Positions 46,501-58,547 of a stretch of 64,000 bases of DNA are shown in pieces. Location: contig CM021320.1 in the NCBI GenBank assembly GCA_010645155.1, forward strand, positions 8,653,711-8,717,710, written 5' to 3'. The notes under the pieces are model-generated. The model made no database searches and was not told the origin of the DNA. It saw only the letters and a list, made by a program, of their open reading frames with translations. Each line of letters begins with the position of its first letter. Positions within the stretch are counted from its first letter, which is position 1. Origin of the DNA: Tigriopus japonicus (lineage: Eukaryota; Arthropoda; Copepoda; Harpacticoida; Harpacticidae). The translations under genes and the position numbers were made by a program.

Positions 46501-49500
46501 CGTGACAGAGAGAGAGAGAGAGAGAGTACACGACCACCAACACGATGCAACAACAAGAACACAGTTCGATGCTGAAGTGCAATATGTCAGAAGAATTTTG
46601 GCGACGCCTAGTTGGCGCCGTGTTGAAAGCTTGCAAAAAGGTTGTCGTCTCCATGAATTATAATGGCTACAAATGTTAATCGCCAATGCCCCAAGAATCA
46701 CAAGGGTTTCTCATCATATATAAATGGCAAGCGATACAGGCCTCGATAAGTAAATCGACAAGAGGGAAGTAATAAAGTACAAGAGATAATAGAACGATAA
46801 GGCCTACGATACCAGTGCTTGAACTTAGTCAGACTCATTCTCGAACAAGTCATTTGTTCAAGTCTTTAACGTCATGGGGAAATTTCCTCCTTTCTAAGGA
46901 GGTATTTCCGATCTGAAAAGCGCTTTCCTTGCGCTTGAACTCCAAAATTGCCATTGTTTTACCGGGATTTTCGAGGTGATCACTTGTCGAAATGAGACAA
47001 TAGTTGCAAGAAAAAAAGCCTACCTGGTTTTGAAAGTCCAACTTGTGATGTAAACCCGTATTGATTTTGTAGTTGAGTACCATTAGTTGAGTGGGAAATT
47101 AGGCAGGAAGACGAGGTCACCATTTCAGTTGAGCAAGATGAAGTCTCAGAGTATTCGCCAGGGTCTAAAAGAAATTTCTTTTTTTTTTTTCTTTTTCATC
47201 ACAAGGAAAATTTTACGAATAAGCTTGACCTCACCAATGTGTTTAAAGGATATTTTTTGCGGGCATTTTTCGCTGCCACTCGAACCTTCATGGATTCGTT
47301 TCCGCTTTTCGGTCGGAGTTTGGATCTCTTGGGATCCGTTGGGAGATCCAGAATGTGGAAGATCCGGAGAGCTATTTTGGAGCCGCTCGGAAAGTTCAGG
47401 GGATAAATCTTCGGATACTGGAATGAAATGAAAATTCGAAATCAAGCTGTCCTTGAGAGTGACTTTGCGGAGACATCACCGAAATCTATTAATTCTGGGG
47501 CAGCATTTTGTTTGACATCTTATATTTATGTTTACACTTGTGGGCACTTGTTTTAGCTGTAAATCAGTCACAACTGACAATGCTCAAGAGAAACCTTGAT
47601 GACAACTATGTACTCAACATGCAAATTTATTCATTTCACAAGTCAATTCCACAGACCATCTTGAAATACAGGCATTGATGGATTAGTTTCCGACTCTACG
47701 AATTCGGCAGTTTACTCCCTCCATTACATGAAAACATATAAAACAATCTGTTCATATACCTTAGTGTCGTATGCAATGGATGAGTATGAAAACGAGTAAC
47801 TACAAAACATGAAGGTTATCGAAAACCTTTCAGTAATCATTATTAAAGAGACTTTCAATTAAAAACGGGGGCAAAAGTCACTTCATGAGGTGCACTCCTT
47901 TAACAAGGAAAAACGGATGATGTGTCCATAGTAACCCTTTCAAAGGAGATTTGTACCTCTAAACTTCTTTTTTGGAAAGAACAAATGGCGCGACAGACTG
48001 AAGTAACCTCTTCAAATCAAAACACATTTTTTACATTGAAATGCACCTCACTTTCAATAGATTGCTTTGAAAGTTAGTTATTAGTTAGCTATCACGTCGA
48101 TTGTTGATACCAATAGGTTAGTAGTTTTGGTAAATTCATTGTGATTGAACAAAAACTAACCCGAATGCTATCAAAAATATACCTAAAAAAATGTATATAT
48201 TTTTCAAGTACACTTGTTTTATTAAGTGATGAAATACTTAAATCGACGAAACTTCTCATTACAGAAGCTAAACTCACGGTTTGGCTTATGAATAGAAATC
48301 AAGCAAAGTAAATTAGTTTTTAGACAGATATGACTGTCTTAAGAGATCTAAGTTTTTGTTTGTGCATTCAAGATCGTTTTTAAATCATAAAAATATGAAA
48401 GGTCGTTTGGAGCAAACCCGTAAACATATTTTTTTTTAGTTGGTTGCGGTTTTTTACTACCGCTACAAGGAATGTGATTCCCTGTAAAAATAGATCATAA
48501 TAAAATAATATATTTAAACAAATAATTTTTTTTCGAAATTTGGTCTACCAACACGTTACTGTTGGCAGATCTGTCCAACCCTTGAATGGTGGGTTGATCA
48601 GGAATAGTATTTTAAAGAATATTCAATCCTGCTTTAAATGCTGTTAGGGGATCAGTTCCTACATATGTAAAATATTATTGTATTTATAGAGTTTTTAACG
48701 AACTTCTTGCAACACTTCGCCAAGGCAATTCTAATCTATTGGTTCTTAGGTAGAATTTTGTATGTAAAATACTTAAAATGCAAAATGACCAACTTTAAAT
48801 TCCGTAGTTAGTTCTGAGAAATCATTTATTCTGATGTTTGACAAAGACCTTTTGTTAAACTTGACTTAAATTTTTCACAAGTTGGTTCTGATATAGATCA
48901 TTTTGAATTGGAACCATTACCATCCTCCATCATCAGATTAAGAAGAAGGCATAGAAGGCATGTTAAGTTGTAATTTTTGAATTTCATTTGTAAACATTCT
49001 GCCAATCTCAAGATACGATGTTGATCATCAGTGTTTGAAACAAGATTTGCACTTCTTCCAATTGAACAAACCCATTGGTAAATGAATAGAACCTGCTGCC
49101 AAATGATCAACAGTCCTTCATTGGCCATAAAGTGAGGATTCATTGGTTATCATGGGCCATTCGGAATTTTGAATGCAGGTGAGCATAAACACGCACTGCG
49201 AATGAGTACAAAGTACGATAGAGGTGCCGTACGAGAAGTCAACCATCCTATGAGCAAATATGTAAATGTCGTCCGGGTGTGAGTGTACTGTATTCCCAAG
49301 TGTTGAACTCCCCACGTGCGTTTTGTTGAAACTCAGATGGTCGGGAGGATTCGTGATGGCTGAAACTTGAATATATAGGCCTACTCACGACTAGCCAACC
49401 TCAAAAGGCATGAAGGTAAGGAGGAGGTATCGCATCTTAGAACTCACTGCGATAATTATAGTGGTTCGATGACATCACCGGGGATCCATAAATTATCAAT

Positions 49501-50560
49501 ACTTGTGCCCTTGGATCCTCTCTGGACCTTCCTATTATTACATTGGTCCGATATCAGGGTCCAACCAAAACATATTTGACCGTTGTTAAAAAGAGAATGG
49601 GCATCGAAGCTCAAGTCTGAACTGGTATTTTTCACGGTGGCTGTCTGGCAAAAGATTGAAGCATACATACAATGCAGTTCTGGCACCAAACTTGATTTTC
49701 GAAGTTTCGTGGAGGATGGATGAATTTTGGCCATAGCATTCCAAGTCCAAGATGAAGAATCCCTTCACCAAATGACAACAGAGTTTCAGTAGACACGGTT
49801 GGAAGCGACCAGCACTCTTCATTGAGATTCATGATAAGGTGATTAGCATCGTCTAGTCCCGAGATCTACAGATTTCTCAATGAATGGCGTAGTGCAAGCC
49901 TCATCATTCTTGAGAAGCAATTTTCTTGTTCCAAGAGATGGAATTTGTCTGCACAGTAGCGTGCATTTATCAGCCTCGAATTTGAAGGGTTGAGACATAA
50001 ATGTTCAACGCTTATGAATGAGTAAATCCCTTCGTTCCTCAACTATCTATCCCAAAACAATCTAACAAATACAAGTCTCTCTCACCTGATAAAGGCTTCC
50101 AAACCCGACTCCAATGATAGGGATTGCAACACTCCACCTGAATATCGCCATGATTATTCAATTTGGCTTGACAAAAAGGAAGTCGTTTGAGTTCAAAGTC
50201 GTCTCTCAGATCTATCCATCGGAATAATTGGCAAGTTAGCACTTTGGGATCAACCCTGACACGAGAGGCTCTCCGAATCACCACAGAGCTGCTCACAATC
50301 ACACAATTTTCATGGGAAGATCCACAACTGGTATCAACCCCTCCCTCACTCTCAATCGAGCGTAGCAAGGCCTTTAATTGGACCTCAGAGAGTCTCTTCA
50401 GCAAAGATTTGGACAAAGTTCGTCGTTCCTGAAGATGATTCTGAGAAGGTGGGGCTTGAACCGCCCAATGATCCTCCTCGTCACACCCTTGTTCTTCCTC
50501 CTTCGTCTCATATTGAAGGAGTCTATTCACAAGTTGGTTGATCCGGCACGATCTGAACAT
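34526..50560 (-). CDS. Smad6/7 (Dad): Inhibitory Smad (Smad6/7, Dad-like)
   Basis: Coding exons are 50560-50086 (MH1), 47417-47235 and 47164-47024 (linker), and 35120-34923 and 34857-34526 (MH2). All junctions are phase 1. The total is 1329 nt, or 442 residues, close to vertebrate SMAD7 (426). The start MFRSCRINQLVNRLL parallels the MFR(T/S)KRS start of SMAD6/7. MH1 shows LLRSIESEGG, CQLFRWIDLR and CCNPYHWSR, with the zinc-binding Cys/His pattern kept. MH2 shows CRLAYWE, VWVYNRTRDAIFVHSPTLD, FDYEKSWIFQR, QISFVKGWG and CPCWLEI. It ends without the SSxS phosphorylation tail, as expected for an inhibitory Smad. I-Smads block TGF-beta/BMP receptors and R-Smad/Co-Smad complexes. I see no PPxY in the linker. 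The intron before MH2 is 11.9 kb. Confidence 0.85.
35430..35846 (-). CDS. Candidate I-Smad cassette or alternative first exon (Ser-rich)
   Basis: A minus-strand open block of exactly 139 codons has an acceptor-like AACAACCAG|GA and a strong donor (CTGAAAA|GTGAGTC). Both are phase 1, so it could be inserted between linker and MH2 without breaking frame. Alternatively, the internal ATG at 35784 (MPRKLLFYKRLSEDSSSS) may start an isoform lacking MH1. The sequence is rich in Ser, Asp and His and looks disordered. There is no homology I recognise. Donor strength and double frame match are suggestive, but an exon by chance is not excluded. Confidence 0.4.
40600..40620. repeat. (ATC)n microsatellite
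   Basis: Six or seven consecutive CAT units in the I-Smad intron; not coding. Confidence 0.7.
46507..46527. repeat. (GA)n microsatellite
   Basis: About ten uninterrupted GA dinucleotides lie inside the I-Smad intron. GA tracts of this kind can bind GAGA-type factors in insects; a role here is speculative. Confidence 0.7.
47418..50085. other. I-Smad intron between MH1 and first linker exon
   Basis: This AT-rich intron contains a LINE tail at 48.45-48.67 kb and a minus-strand frame at 49456-49734. That frame has several Cys and secreted-like composition (LVPELHCMYASIFC, QICFGWTLISDQC) but no clear family or splice sites. Confidence 0.35.
48456..48668 (-). mobile_element. LINE 3' tail fragment
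   Basis: The plus-strand text CCGCTACAAGGAATGTGATT through GATCAGTTCCTACATATG closely matches 19285-19495, the 3' end of the LINE fragment there. It includes the TGTTGGCAGATCTGT(C/A)CAAC and CTTTAAATGCTGTTAG blocks. It is a severely 5'-truncated copy of the same family. Confidence 0.7.
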
Positions 50561-52105
50561 GAACATAAACACACATAAGTCAGTGGTAAATGGTAAACCA
50601 CTGTTTTCCACATTTATTTTTCCACTCTGCTGTGTTGTTTTGTGGTGGAACACTCCATTCTGCTGAACACACGGACTCGCAGCTTGAAAACGCTTGGGTT
50701 CTCTGAATGATTACGTGATCCTATGGGATTTTATGAGTATAAACAGGACTTGAAGCAGCCGAGAAGTCGTGCTTCTTTCGTCGTCCGTCCGCACTTGGCC
50801 TGAAGTATGTCTTATGGGTCCTTCTTTAGATGGCACACATAACATGGCACGGGATTGAAACAGGGGAGCTTCACACACACTCTCGTTCTCTAGAGATCCA
50901 CATAGACCATCATGGGAGAGCTGTTTTGGGGTAAATTGTTGCATAGTTCAGCTCAGACACGAGCACGAGCATTTGAGCGTGCCCGTTTGGACAGCTGATG
51001 GGCTGAAATGGCAGCACTAACCGGGCAGTTTTGCGGGCTGGCGTTGTTAGCTTGGCTGTTCCAGTTCAGTTCAGGTGAGCTACAATCAAGAGTAGATACT
51101 ACCTGCTCAAGTGAGTGTTTTGCTCATTCAGCGCTCATCAAAAGAGAGCGACATCTGTTGGAAGAATATTATTACTATAGTATTTGACAATTTTGGGGGA
51201 GAAAGACAAGACATAGAACACCAGAGAACTATATTTTCTTGATAGTGCCAAAAATTCTAAAGCCTGAAAGGTTTTGGCAATGAATAAGATCAACAAACAT
51301 GTGCTAGAACATTTGATTTTTACATTCTGTCCAGGAAAATTGTCACTGTGATGTCAATGGACTTTTGTATTATAATACTGATTTTGTCACCGGGGTTCAA
51401 TAAAAACTTATCCATGATTGAACTTTGTGTTTTCAATGTCAATTGCATTATGAATGTAAAGGAATTGACTTCTTCGTGCCTAAAAAGGAGTAAAATACTT
51501 TTGTCCAGAAAGGATGAAGGACGAAATGACGAAGACCAAGTAGTTTCTCAACTGAGCTTCACTTTTAACTTTAAAGCTTGATGCGAATGGAAAAAGTATG
51601 GAAAATCTGTGATGGACCGCCAGAGCCCTTAACTGAAACCTAAAACCGTGAAATTTGTATCATTTTAGTTTCGGATTTTAACTGGAAAATTGTCATTGAT
51701 CAGGGCCGGCATTCTCAACTTGTGCTTGGCACTTCAAGTAAGACTTCAAGTACAAAACAATTTGCTCTACAAAGAACTGTTATTCATGCAGACCACTCTC
51801 AAGTTCCTAAAAATTAATGCTCCACCACTTATTAACCGCAACGAACACCAGCCCAAAGTCAATGACCTACTAAGTACCAAATTGAGGAGAGGGTATCCTT
51901 GAAAAAAAGCCAACAGGCTTAAGGAATAGCCCGGGGATATCTATAAAAAGTTGCATCTGCAACCTATTAGATCTTGACACCTTTTACCTCTTACTTATTT
52001 TATTCATGTATCAAGTCCCCAAATAAAAATCAAAAAAAAAATCAAGTTACTACATAGAAGTAGGACTTCAAGTACCAAGAACGAGTTGAGAATACGGGCC
52101 CAGGG
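50561..52105. other. I-Smad upstream region and intergenic sequence
   Basis: The first few hundred bases above the I-Smad start are probably 5' UTR and promoter. I see no TATA box at a usable distance. The frame at 50711-50944 has no signature. From 51.1 kb on the sequence is AT-rich with no supported gene. Confidence 0.3.
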
Positions 52106-53792
52106 TAGCGGTGGGCGACAAGCCGGTGTCGGTGTCGAGGTGTCGACACCGACACCGGCTTTTTTGGATTTCGGTGTCAGTGTCGACACCAGGTTTCCGG
52201 TGTCGACGTTTTAAGGTTTCGTGAGTTTTTTCCGAAAGTTCCGCAAATCGCGCAAAAATTACATTGAAAGGCTTGCAAAGCAGGGTATTGTGAAATGTAA
52301 ACCTATTTTCCCCTCTCTCCAATTTAAGTTTACCTACAATTTATTTTGATTTTTGTGAAGAATGTCTGGGTCTGTCCAGACTGATCTCCGTGATGAATGT
52401 CTTGAAGTACAAATTTCAACTGACCTTGTCATAGGGAATACAAACATCATAATTGGCCTAGAAAAATGGATCTTTCTCCTTTCATATTTCAGTAACACTT
52501 AAATAAAACTTTTAAAGCACAATTTGATAATTAAGTTCAAAGAAATTTAAATGTCTAGGTACCTAAAATGACAATATTGCAGATAACATTGTCCATAAGG
52601 AAATTTAACAATAAAGTGCAAAGAAATGTTAAATCACTTACATTCAATTATGTTTTTGGGGAATTTGAATACAAATTTTGCTCATGCATTAAGCCAAGGA
52701 CATCTTGATTAAGCAGACGAATAAACTTTTGATACTCAACATCACCATGGGTCTCCAAAGCGTTTGTCATTTCTTAAATGGCTTTTCTACCTCAAAAACA
52801 CTATGAAACCATTTCAAGCCGTTTAGTTTCCGCAATGTCATAAGCAGGTCCCGGAAAAACATTTGCTAAAAAGTGGCAAAGTATTTGATGCTCATTTTCT
52901 TCAAAAGAAACCAAATATTTGGAAAAAGAGCCATATACTAAGCCATTATTTGGTTTTTTTGTGTGCGTACACCAATCTATCAAATAAGTGTTTGGCAATG
53001 AACCCTGAACAAAATTTCAGCTGATTCCACAAAATAAGCGCCTCTTGCAGTCAGATTGAGACATGGTTGCCAGCTAATGAGTGTGTTTTAATGCCACTCT
53101 TTGGCAAACCGTTCAAGATTTTCTTGAAATCAACATTTCTCCGAAATGTACGATTTTGATAACGAAATGCCATTGCAAAGAAATGTAAGCATCTAAGGAT
53201 AAACCTATTTCTCCAAAGTTTTGCCAAAAGTGGCATTAAAAACCACTCTCTAGCTGGGAACTATGTCTCCATATGACCGCAAGAGGCGCTTATTTTGTGG
53301 AATCAGCTGAAATTTTGATCAAGGTTAATTAAAATCTAATTAGTTGTTGTTAGAGGCACACTTGACACAAACCGGATTTAACAATAGAAATTTCAATTTC
53401 CCCAATAGATTTTTTCCTTTAAACAACCAAAATATTAGAAAAGTTTGGGAAATACTACGAAAAAATATAATTCTGGACCCTACTTGTAAAAAATTCCAAA
53501 CGGGAAAGTTATGTTGCTTACCCTTCATTTGAGGTTAAGGGCCACCAAAAAAGGTTGGAACTTGTTATGTATTTGATAAAACTTAGGATGATGATTTTTA
53601 AACCCCAAATTCTAATATGAATTACTGGTGTCGGTGTCGTTCTTGGTGTCGGTGTCGGCGTCGACACCAGCGGTGTCGACACCACGGTGTCGATGGGAAA
53701 CTTTGACACCGGTGTCGGTGTCAGTGTCGGTTTCAACCTTCCGGTGTCGGTGTCGGTGTCGAGGTCAAAATTGCTGGTGTCACCCATCCCTA
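52106..53792. mobile_element. hAT-like element, 1687 bp, with GGTGTC-rich ends
   Basis: A perfect 8-bp target duplication, GCCCAGGG, flanks the element (52098-52105 and 53793-53800). The left end reads TAGCGGTGGGCGACAAGCC, and the right end in reverse TAGGGATGGGTGACACC. These are imperfect inverted repeats of hAT style. Just inside each end are arrays of GGTGTC/GACACC hexamers (about 52122-52210 and 53625-53765) that also form palindromes. The interior has short minus-strand frames, such as MTNALETHGDVEYQKF near 52770, that could be transposase relics, but none is recognisable. Confidence 0.82.
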
Positions 53793-55056
53793 GCCCAGGG
53801 CTTTTGTCAGTTCTCAAAAAGATCTAGAACTCGAAGGCGTTCCACGTGACAAGGTACGCACTTACTACCGCTTGGTTCAAAAATAGAAAGTCTGATTAGT
53901 TTAAACTTAAAGCAATCAGAAATAGTATATAAATATCCTTTCGTTTATTTCAATATTGTTTAACGCATTCCATTGCGCTGGAGCCTTGAAATTCTGATTG
54001 CTCGGGCAGGATTTTTAGCAAATCATTTGCATGTCTCAAAGAAATAGATTGGTGACAAGTCAATGAGCAGGAAAGTAAAGCGTTTTCAGAGAGCATCCAC
54101 CACGACATCCAAAAGAAATAAAATGTTTGCTGTCGCGGACTTGTTTCCAATCTTCCAACTACCCACTGGCTACCAGACTTTGCCCGTGAGCCTTTTGCTG
54201 GGTCCAGGGCTTTACGGTGACGACCAATGCCCAGATGGCGTTTCGATGCACAAGTATTGCACATTTAACGAGTTCATTTATTGTGCAAAAAGGGTCATAT
54301 GATACGGTTGTATGGTAAAAGAAGATGGAGGACAATTAAAAGGATAGTAGAAGAGGCGCACAAACAACCACGCCAATGTCCAACTCAAAAGCCTTCCCAA
54401 TACTGCCGTCAATTGCAGTTCTCTCATGTACAAATTAGTAAGGGAACAAATCATCTCAATGAAGCAACGCAAATGTCTGTCAAATCACCCCCAAACAAGG
54501 TCAACCAGCTTGCTGTGCATAACATTTGTCATTCTGTAAAGACTGACATGCAGTTATAATGGTGAGCAGTATAAAGCTCTTGCTATTATTTATACCAAGA
54601 AAAATATTGTTTTGTAAAAAAAAGGAAAAGCAAAGTACACAGGATTGTTTGGAAAATAAACGCGCAAAGAAAACCTTTTGAATGAAAGAGTATTTATAAG
54701 AACAACATTTTTGACATCTTATGGCATTTGGGTACGACCGCCCTGTTTTTTTTATTACAGGAATAAAAGGATAGTAATGGATTGGAAAACAATTAAAAAT
54801 GCTTTTGTCACGAAACCCACCTTCTCTTGCAAACGCCATTCGATTCCGTACCGAATTTAAAACCGATGGTTCATAAAGATTTTAGACGAAAGTCCAATCA
54901 GTTCATCTCTGAAAGCCGTTAAATATCACTATTTGAAATATGAATTGTCTGACTCGTTTTTTTATATTGAAGGCTTAAAAAGGAAGAAAACATCTTGAAA
55001 GAGATAGAAGAAAATTATGAAAATTATGGAACCCACTCTGGGGTACTCACAATTAC
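53793..55056. other. Intergenic stretch with one doubtful open frame
   Basis: A minus-strand frame of 104 codons (54264-53950) is Cys-containing and is followed by GAAATAAACG, which contains AATAAA. It could be a terminal exon of something, but the opposite strand is equally open and no family is recognised. Nothing else is seen. Confidence 0.25.
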
Positions 55057-55062
55057 TTTATT
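55057..55062 (-). terminator. Poly(A) signal AATAAA of the ZIP gene
   Basis: AATAAA on the minus strand lies about 40 nt after the TAG/TAA at 55102 and supports that 3' end. Confidence 0.6.
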
Positions 55063-55101
55063 GAAGAGAAAAATCATTGGTAATAGAGGTCAGCGTGTAT
55101 T

Positions 55102-56452
55102 TTACACAATTGGTACCAATCGACCGGATGTACAAGTGAAGTTCTTTGGCAGTTCCCACGTCGAGTTAAACTCTTGTAACTGACACAAATTTGTGTCTGT
55201 TTCAGAAAGACTTTGGACCACAGGATCTCCTCCAGCGACATTCAGTTCCACAGTCTCCAACAATATCATACATACAAACCCCAGAGTGATGAAAACAACC
55301 TTTTTGAATGATGAAACAAGCATGTTAAAAATGAAACCACCACAGAAGATAGTTCAGTTTTGAGGTACCTGAATGATGCCGTTGGTTCCATTGGTTCGCT
55401 CTTTCTCGATAACTTCAAAGAACACCACGTACAATAGAGTTCCTGTGGCCAGACCTTGAAGGATTGTAACCAAAGAATTTTGAAGAGATGCTTCGGAAGA
55501 AACTGATTCTGATAGCAGAATCCCGAGACCCGCTCCCAAGGGAGAGATCAAAGCAAATGTGGCCACATAGATCACATTCACAAACGGTTTGATTCCTAGA
55601 AGAAAAAATAATAATTATATTCCAATCCGGTTTTTTTTAAAATAAAGGCTCACCAGTGTTTACAAATTGCATTCCAATGCAGAAGGATATCACATATTTA
55701 TGAGAGGCAATGGCGAAGAAGAGGAACCAAACTGAAGACACGGTATGGGTCAATCCAAGAGCAATACCCTCAAAGACAGCATGGAGAGAAAGGGCTAAGA
55801 TCACTAGGAATCCTCGTAGAGTGGCCTTAAAATAAGAGGGAGAGGTTTCGTGACGGACGAAAACGTCTTTCCTGGAAGTTCCGCATTTTTTTCCCTTTTC
55901 CTCACCTCAAATCCCACGTTGTCTGGAGGGATGATGACATCGGTGGGAATATCTGTATGTCCATGCTGTAAAACCCACGGCTCATCCTCATCTTCATTGT
56001 TGCTTAAAGGCTCGACTTTTTTCACGGTTTTGTCCTTGTTGGCTTTCTTAATGCAAGTGTGGGTGACCTCTTCGACAATGTAGATCATCAAAAAGCCGAC
56101 AAGAACCAGTATTTCAGCAATTGGCATACCTTTGAAAAATTATCACACTAACATGAATGGAGCTCACAAGGTGTAGTTAATACATCAATTATAAACCTGT
56201 GTTAGGGAAAGAGCCTTGTTCAATATTATGCTTCAGGAACAGATTGACCTCAGGCAACATGTGCGTTAAGCATGTCGTGAGAATCACTCCCCCACCAAAA
56301 CACGAAAATGCCGATATGAAGATGTCTGCCTTGGATTTGTGGCCATCTTTTTTCTTCATGCAGGATCTAAAGGCCATAGGTATAAGTCCCAGAAACAAGG
56401 AAATGCCACCCAACAAGACCATGGTGATGATTTTCACGGTTAAAAGATCCAT
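55102..56452 (-). CDS. SLC39A1/2/3-like: ZIP-family zinc transporter (SLC39A1/2/3-like)
   Basis: Exons are 56452-56197, 56129-55906, 55825-55654, 55595-55369 and 55299-55102, with consistent phases (1, 0, 1, 0). The total is 1077 nt, or 358 residues, normal for this subfamily. TM1 is ITMVLLGGISLFLGLIPM, TM2 follows with CFGGGVILTTCLTHMLPE, and TM3 is ILVLVGFLMIYIVEE. A variable loop with HGHTD, the likely metal-binding His stretch, comes next. TM4 carries the ZIP signature (LSLHAVFEGIALGL) with the His and Glu used for transport, and TM5 carries SHKYVISFCIGMQF. TM6-8 follow (FALISPLGAGLGILLSE, LQGLATGTLLYVVFFEVIE, VVFITLGFVCMILLE). ZIP1-3 proteins bring zinc into the cytosol. The C-terminal tail past TM8 (about 45 residues) is longer than usual. 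The start is the ATG giving MDLLTVK. Confidence 0.88.
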
Positions 56453-58547
56453 TTTGGACTCTTGTGTGCACACCTGATATCCTTAAAACTTTGAATGACC
56501 CTCTTTCTTGTGCTCAGAGGCTCAGCATTTCACAGATCGGCTTTTGTGTGATGAAGATACTCTTGCCAAACTTTGTTATCTCCAGTGAAGACAAATCCAA
56601 CGTTTTTTGACTTGTTCAAAAGTTTTCAAATTGTGGGTTCAATGCTCACAATCATGTCAACGTAGATTCTGGGTTTTTTATGAGACTATTGTAATCGACA
56701 GGTTGCATGGCAGCCCAAAGACTTTTTTCATTAAATGTGCTTCCTTCTCGAACACAATGCTAATATGAACACACATCCATGCACACACACTTGTTTGATT
56801 TCCACTATTGACCACCTCGGGAAGAGTTACTCAGTATGTTTGTTGAATAATGAGCAGCACTTCTAAGAAACTGAATTGGACTATGAACTATTCACTGATT
56901 GATTGAGTTGGAGCACCATTTAGGTCTGAGAACCGTCAATATGATTTATATTATTACAATGTTCTCGACGACTTTCTCTGGATTTTGTTGTCACCCAAGT
57001 GAATGCAGGGTAACAAGTGTTTTCGATTTTTTGTACTGTAGGAAACCTGACATTTGAAGTTTGAACTTAAAAAACAGCCGAAAAGGAGAATTACTGAACG
57101 AGGGGCTAATCAACAACAACGGGGCTTTTGCAACAAGTTTGTATCAATTTCAAGCATAAGCTCCTTGTTTAATGAAGTTGTACTATGTTGCTCACGTTTG
57201 TGAAAGTGTTTCCCAGATCTTTACTGATCTTACCTTTGAGAACGAGAAGAGGTCTCCTAAAACCTTTCACGGTGCGCAATTGAAGTGGGAAAGTTAATTT
57301 TAACAAGGATATTTGAGACCATTGTTAGGCGCAAAGGCAACCAAGTTCTGTCAATTAGATTTCGGGCAAAAAATTGATACAAAGTCATTTCAACAATGTC
57401 TTGAAGAGAAAATAAGTTTTCCTGTGACATGATTGTTAAGCACACAAAAGCTAGTTTTTCTTCAAAATTTGGCTGTTCAATTTTTAATGGCTTCAATCAA
57501 CATTCTCGAAGGACAATTTCGGAGTTCTGCTTCAACATATTAAAACAACAAGTCTTAAACTGGGAGCCCTGAGATTCCCTTGAAGGAATTTTTACCAAAA
57601 AGGATGAACTTGTCAAAATAAAATGTTCATTAGTCATTTCGAATTTTGATACCAATCAGTCCTTTTTAACTATGCTTCAAAACAATTTTATTGCTTTTTT
57701 ATAAAATTCAAGAAACCTTTGGTGAAAGTGTCGGGCTTCTCAAGACATGCCAAGGGGGCCTTGGCTCAAAAAAGTTTAAGAACCTCTGTATTAGAAGAAA
57801 GGATAAGGTTTATTAGGTATTGGCAGGACTTCAGTTACAAACACAATATCATCTTGGGAATGGCTCAAACAAACATGCAAAAAAAATTAGCAAGTTTAAA
57901 GTGATATCATATCGTTTTTTGGTTATGACTGGTGGCCTCAAGACCTCAAACAGAGCTCGATGTACTTATGAAGCAATGCCTGTCTACCTCAAAACTTGGC
58001 AGACGTGTCTTAAAATTGCTACTCATAAGCAACTTTGAATTAATTCTTCAGCTCAAATATGCACCGTGTTCTTTGTACAGAAGTATTTTTACAGAGAAGC
58101 TTTGGTTCATTAATTCAAGACTCCACTTGCCAAATGTAAGAGTACAACACATCTTGAGGTTTTAACACTTTGAAGCCTTAAATTCGTACTTTTGAGTTGT
58201 TCATCCCGTCTCCAAATGAAATTCCCCTGATGGGAGTGATTACCGTATCGTATTACAGACCAGCTGCCGTTAGCAGTCTAGGCTTGTCAAAAAATGTCTC
58301 AATTTTAAGGGTCAAATTTTCAAAAAACGTTGCCTTTCAGAGCATGGGATGTTTAATGTATGTTGAGAAGTATTGCAAAGTAATTTAAAAACAAATGGAG
58401 AAATAAGGAGCCTTCAATTGAACAAATTATATGTTTTTGGGTTTAGTTGCCCCAGAAACCAATCTCCTCTGGCCATCTTGTTATTCAATGTAGGGCATTC
58501 CTGATTCAAAAGTTCGGAAGAGCCCTCTCAAATTATGTAGCAAAATT
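56453..58547. other. Intergenic stretch; one unexplained open frame
   Basis: The minus-strand frame at 57257-57496 (79 codons; NFEEKLAFVCLTIM, then SLQDIVEMTLYQFFARNL) has protein-like composition and a possible acceptor (GAACAG|CCAAAT), but no family is recognised. The remainder holds only short frames. Confidence 0.3.

Larger units (their letters stand above)
35847..47023. other. Large I-Smad intron, no supported gene
   Basis: This is the 5' 11.2 kb of the last long intron. It is richer in G+C than the flanking regions (about 45-48% in many lines by eye, against about 33-38%). It also has more short open frames on both strands, none with a family signature or consistent splice sites. Simple repeats include a TCATCGTCC-type stretch at 36610-36660, (ATC)n at 40604-40619 and (GA)n at 46507-46527. 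Dense regulatory content is possible but not demonstrated. Confidence 0.4.
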
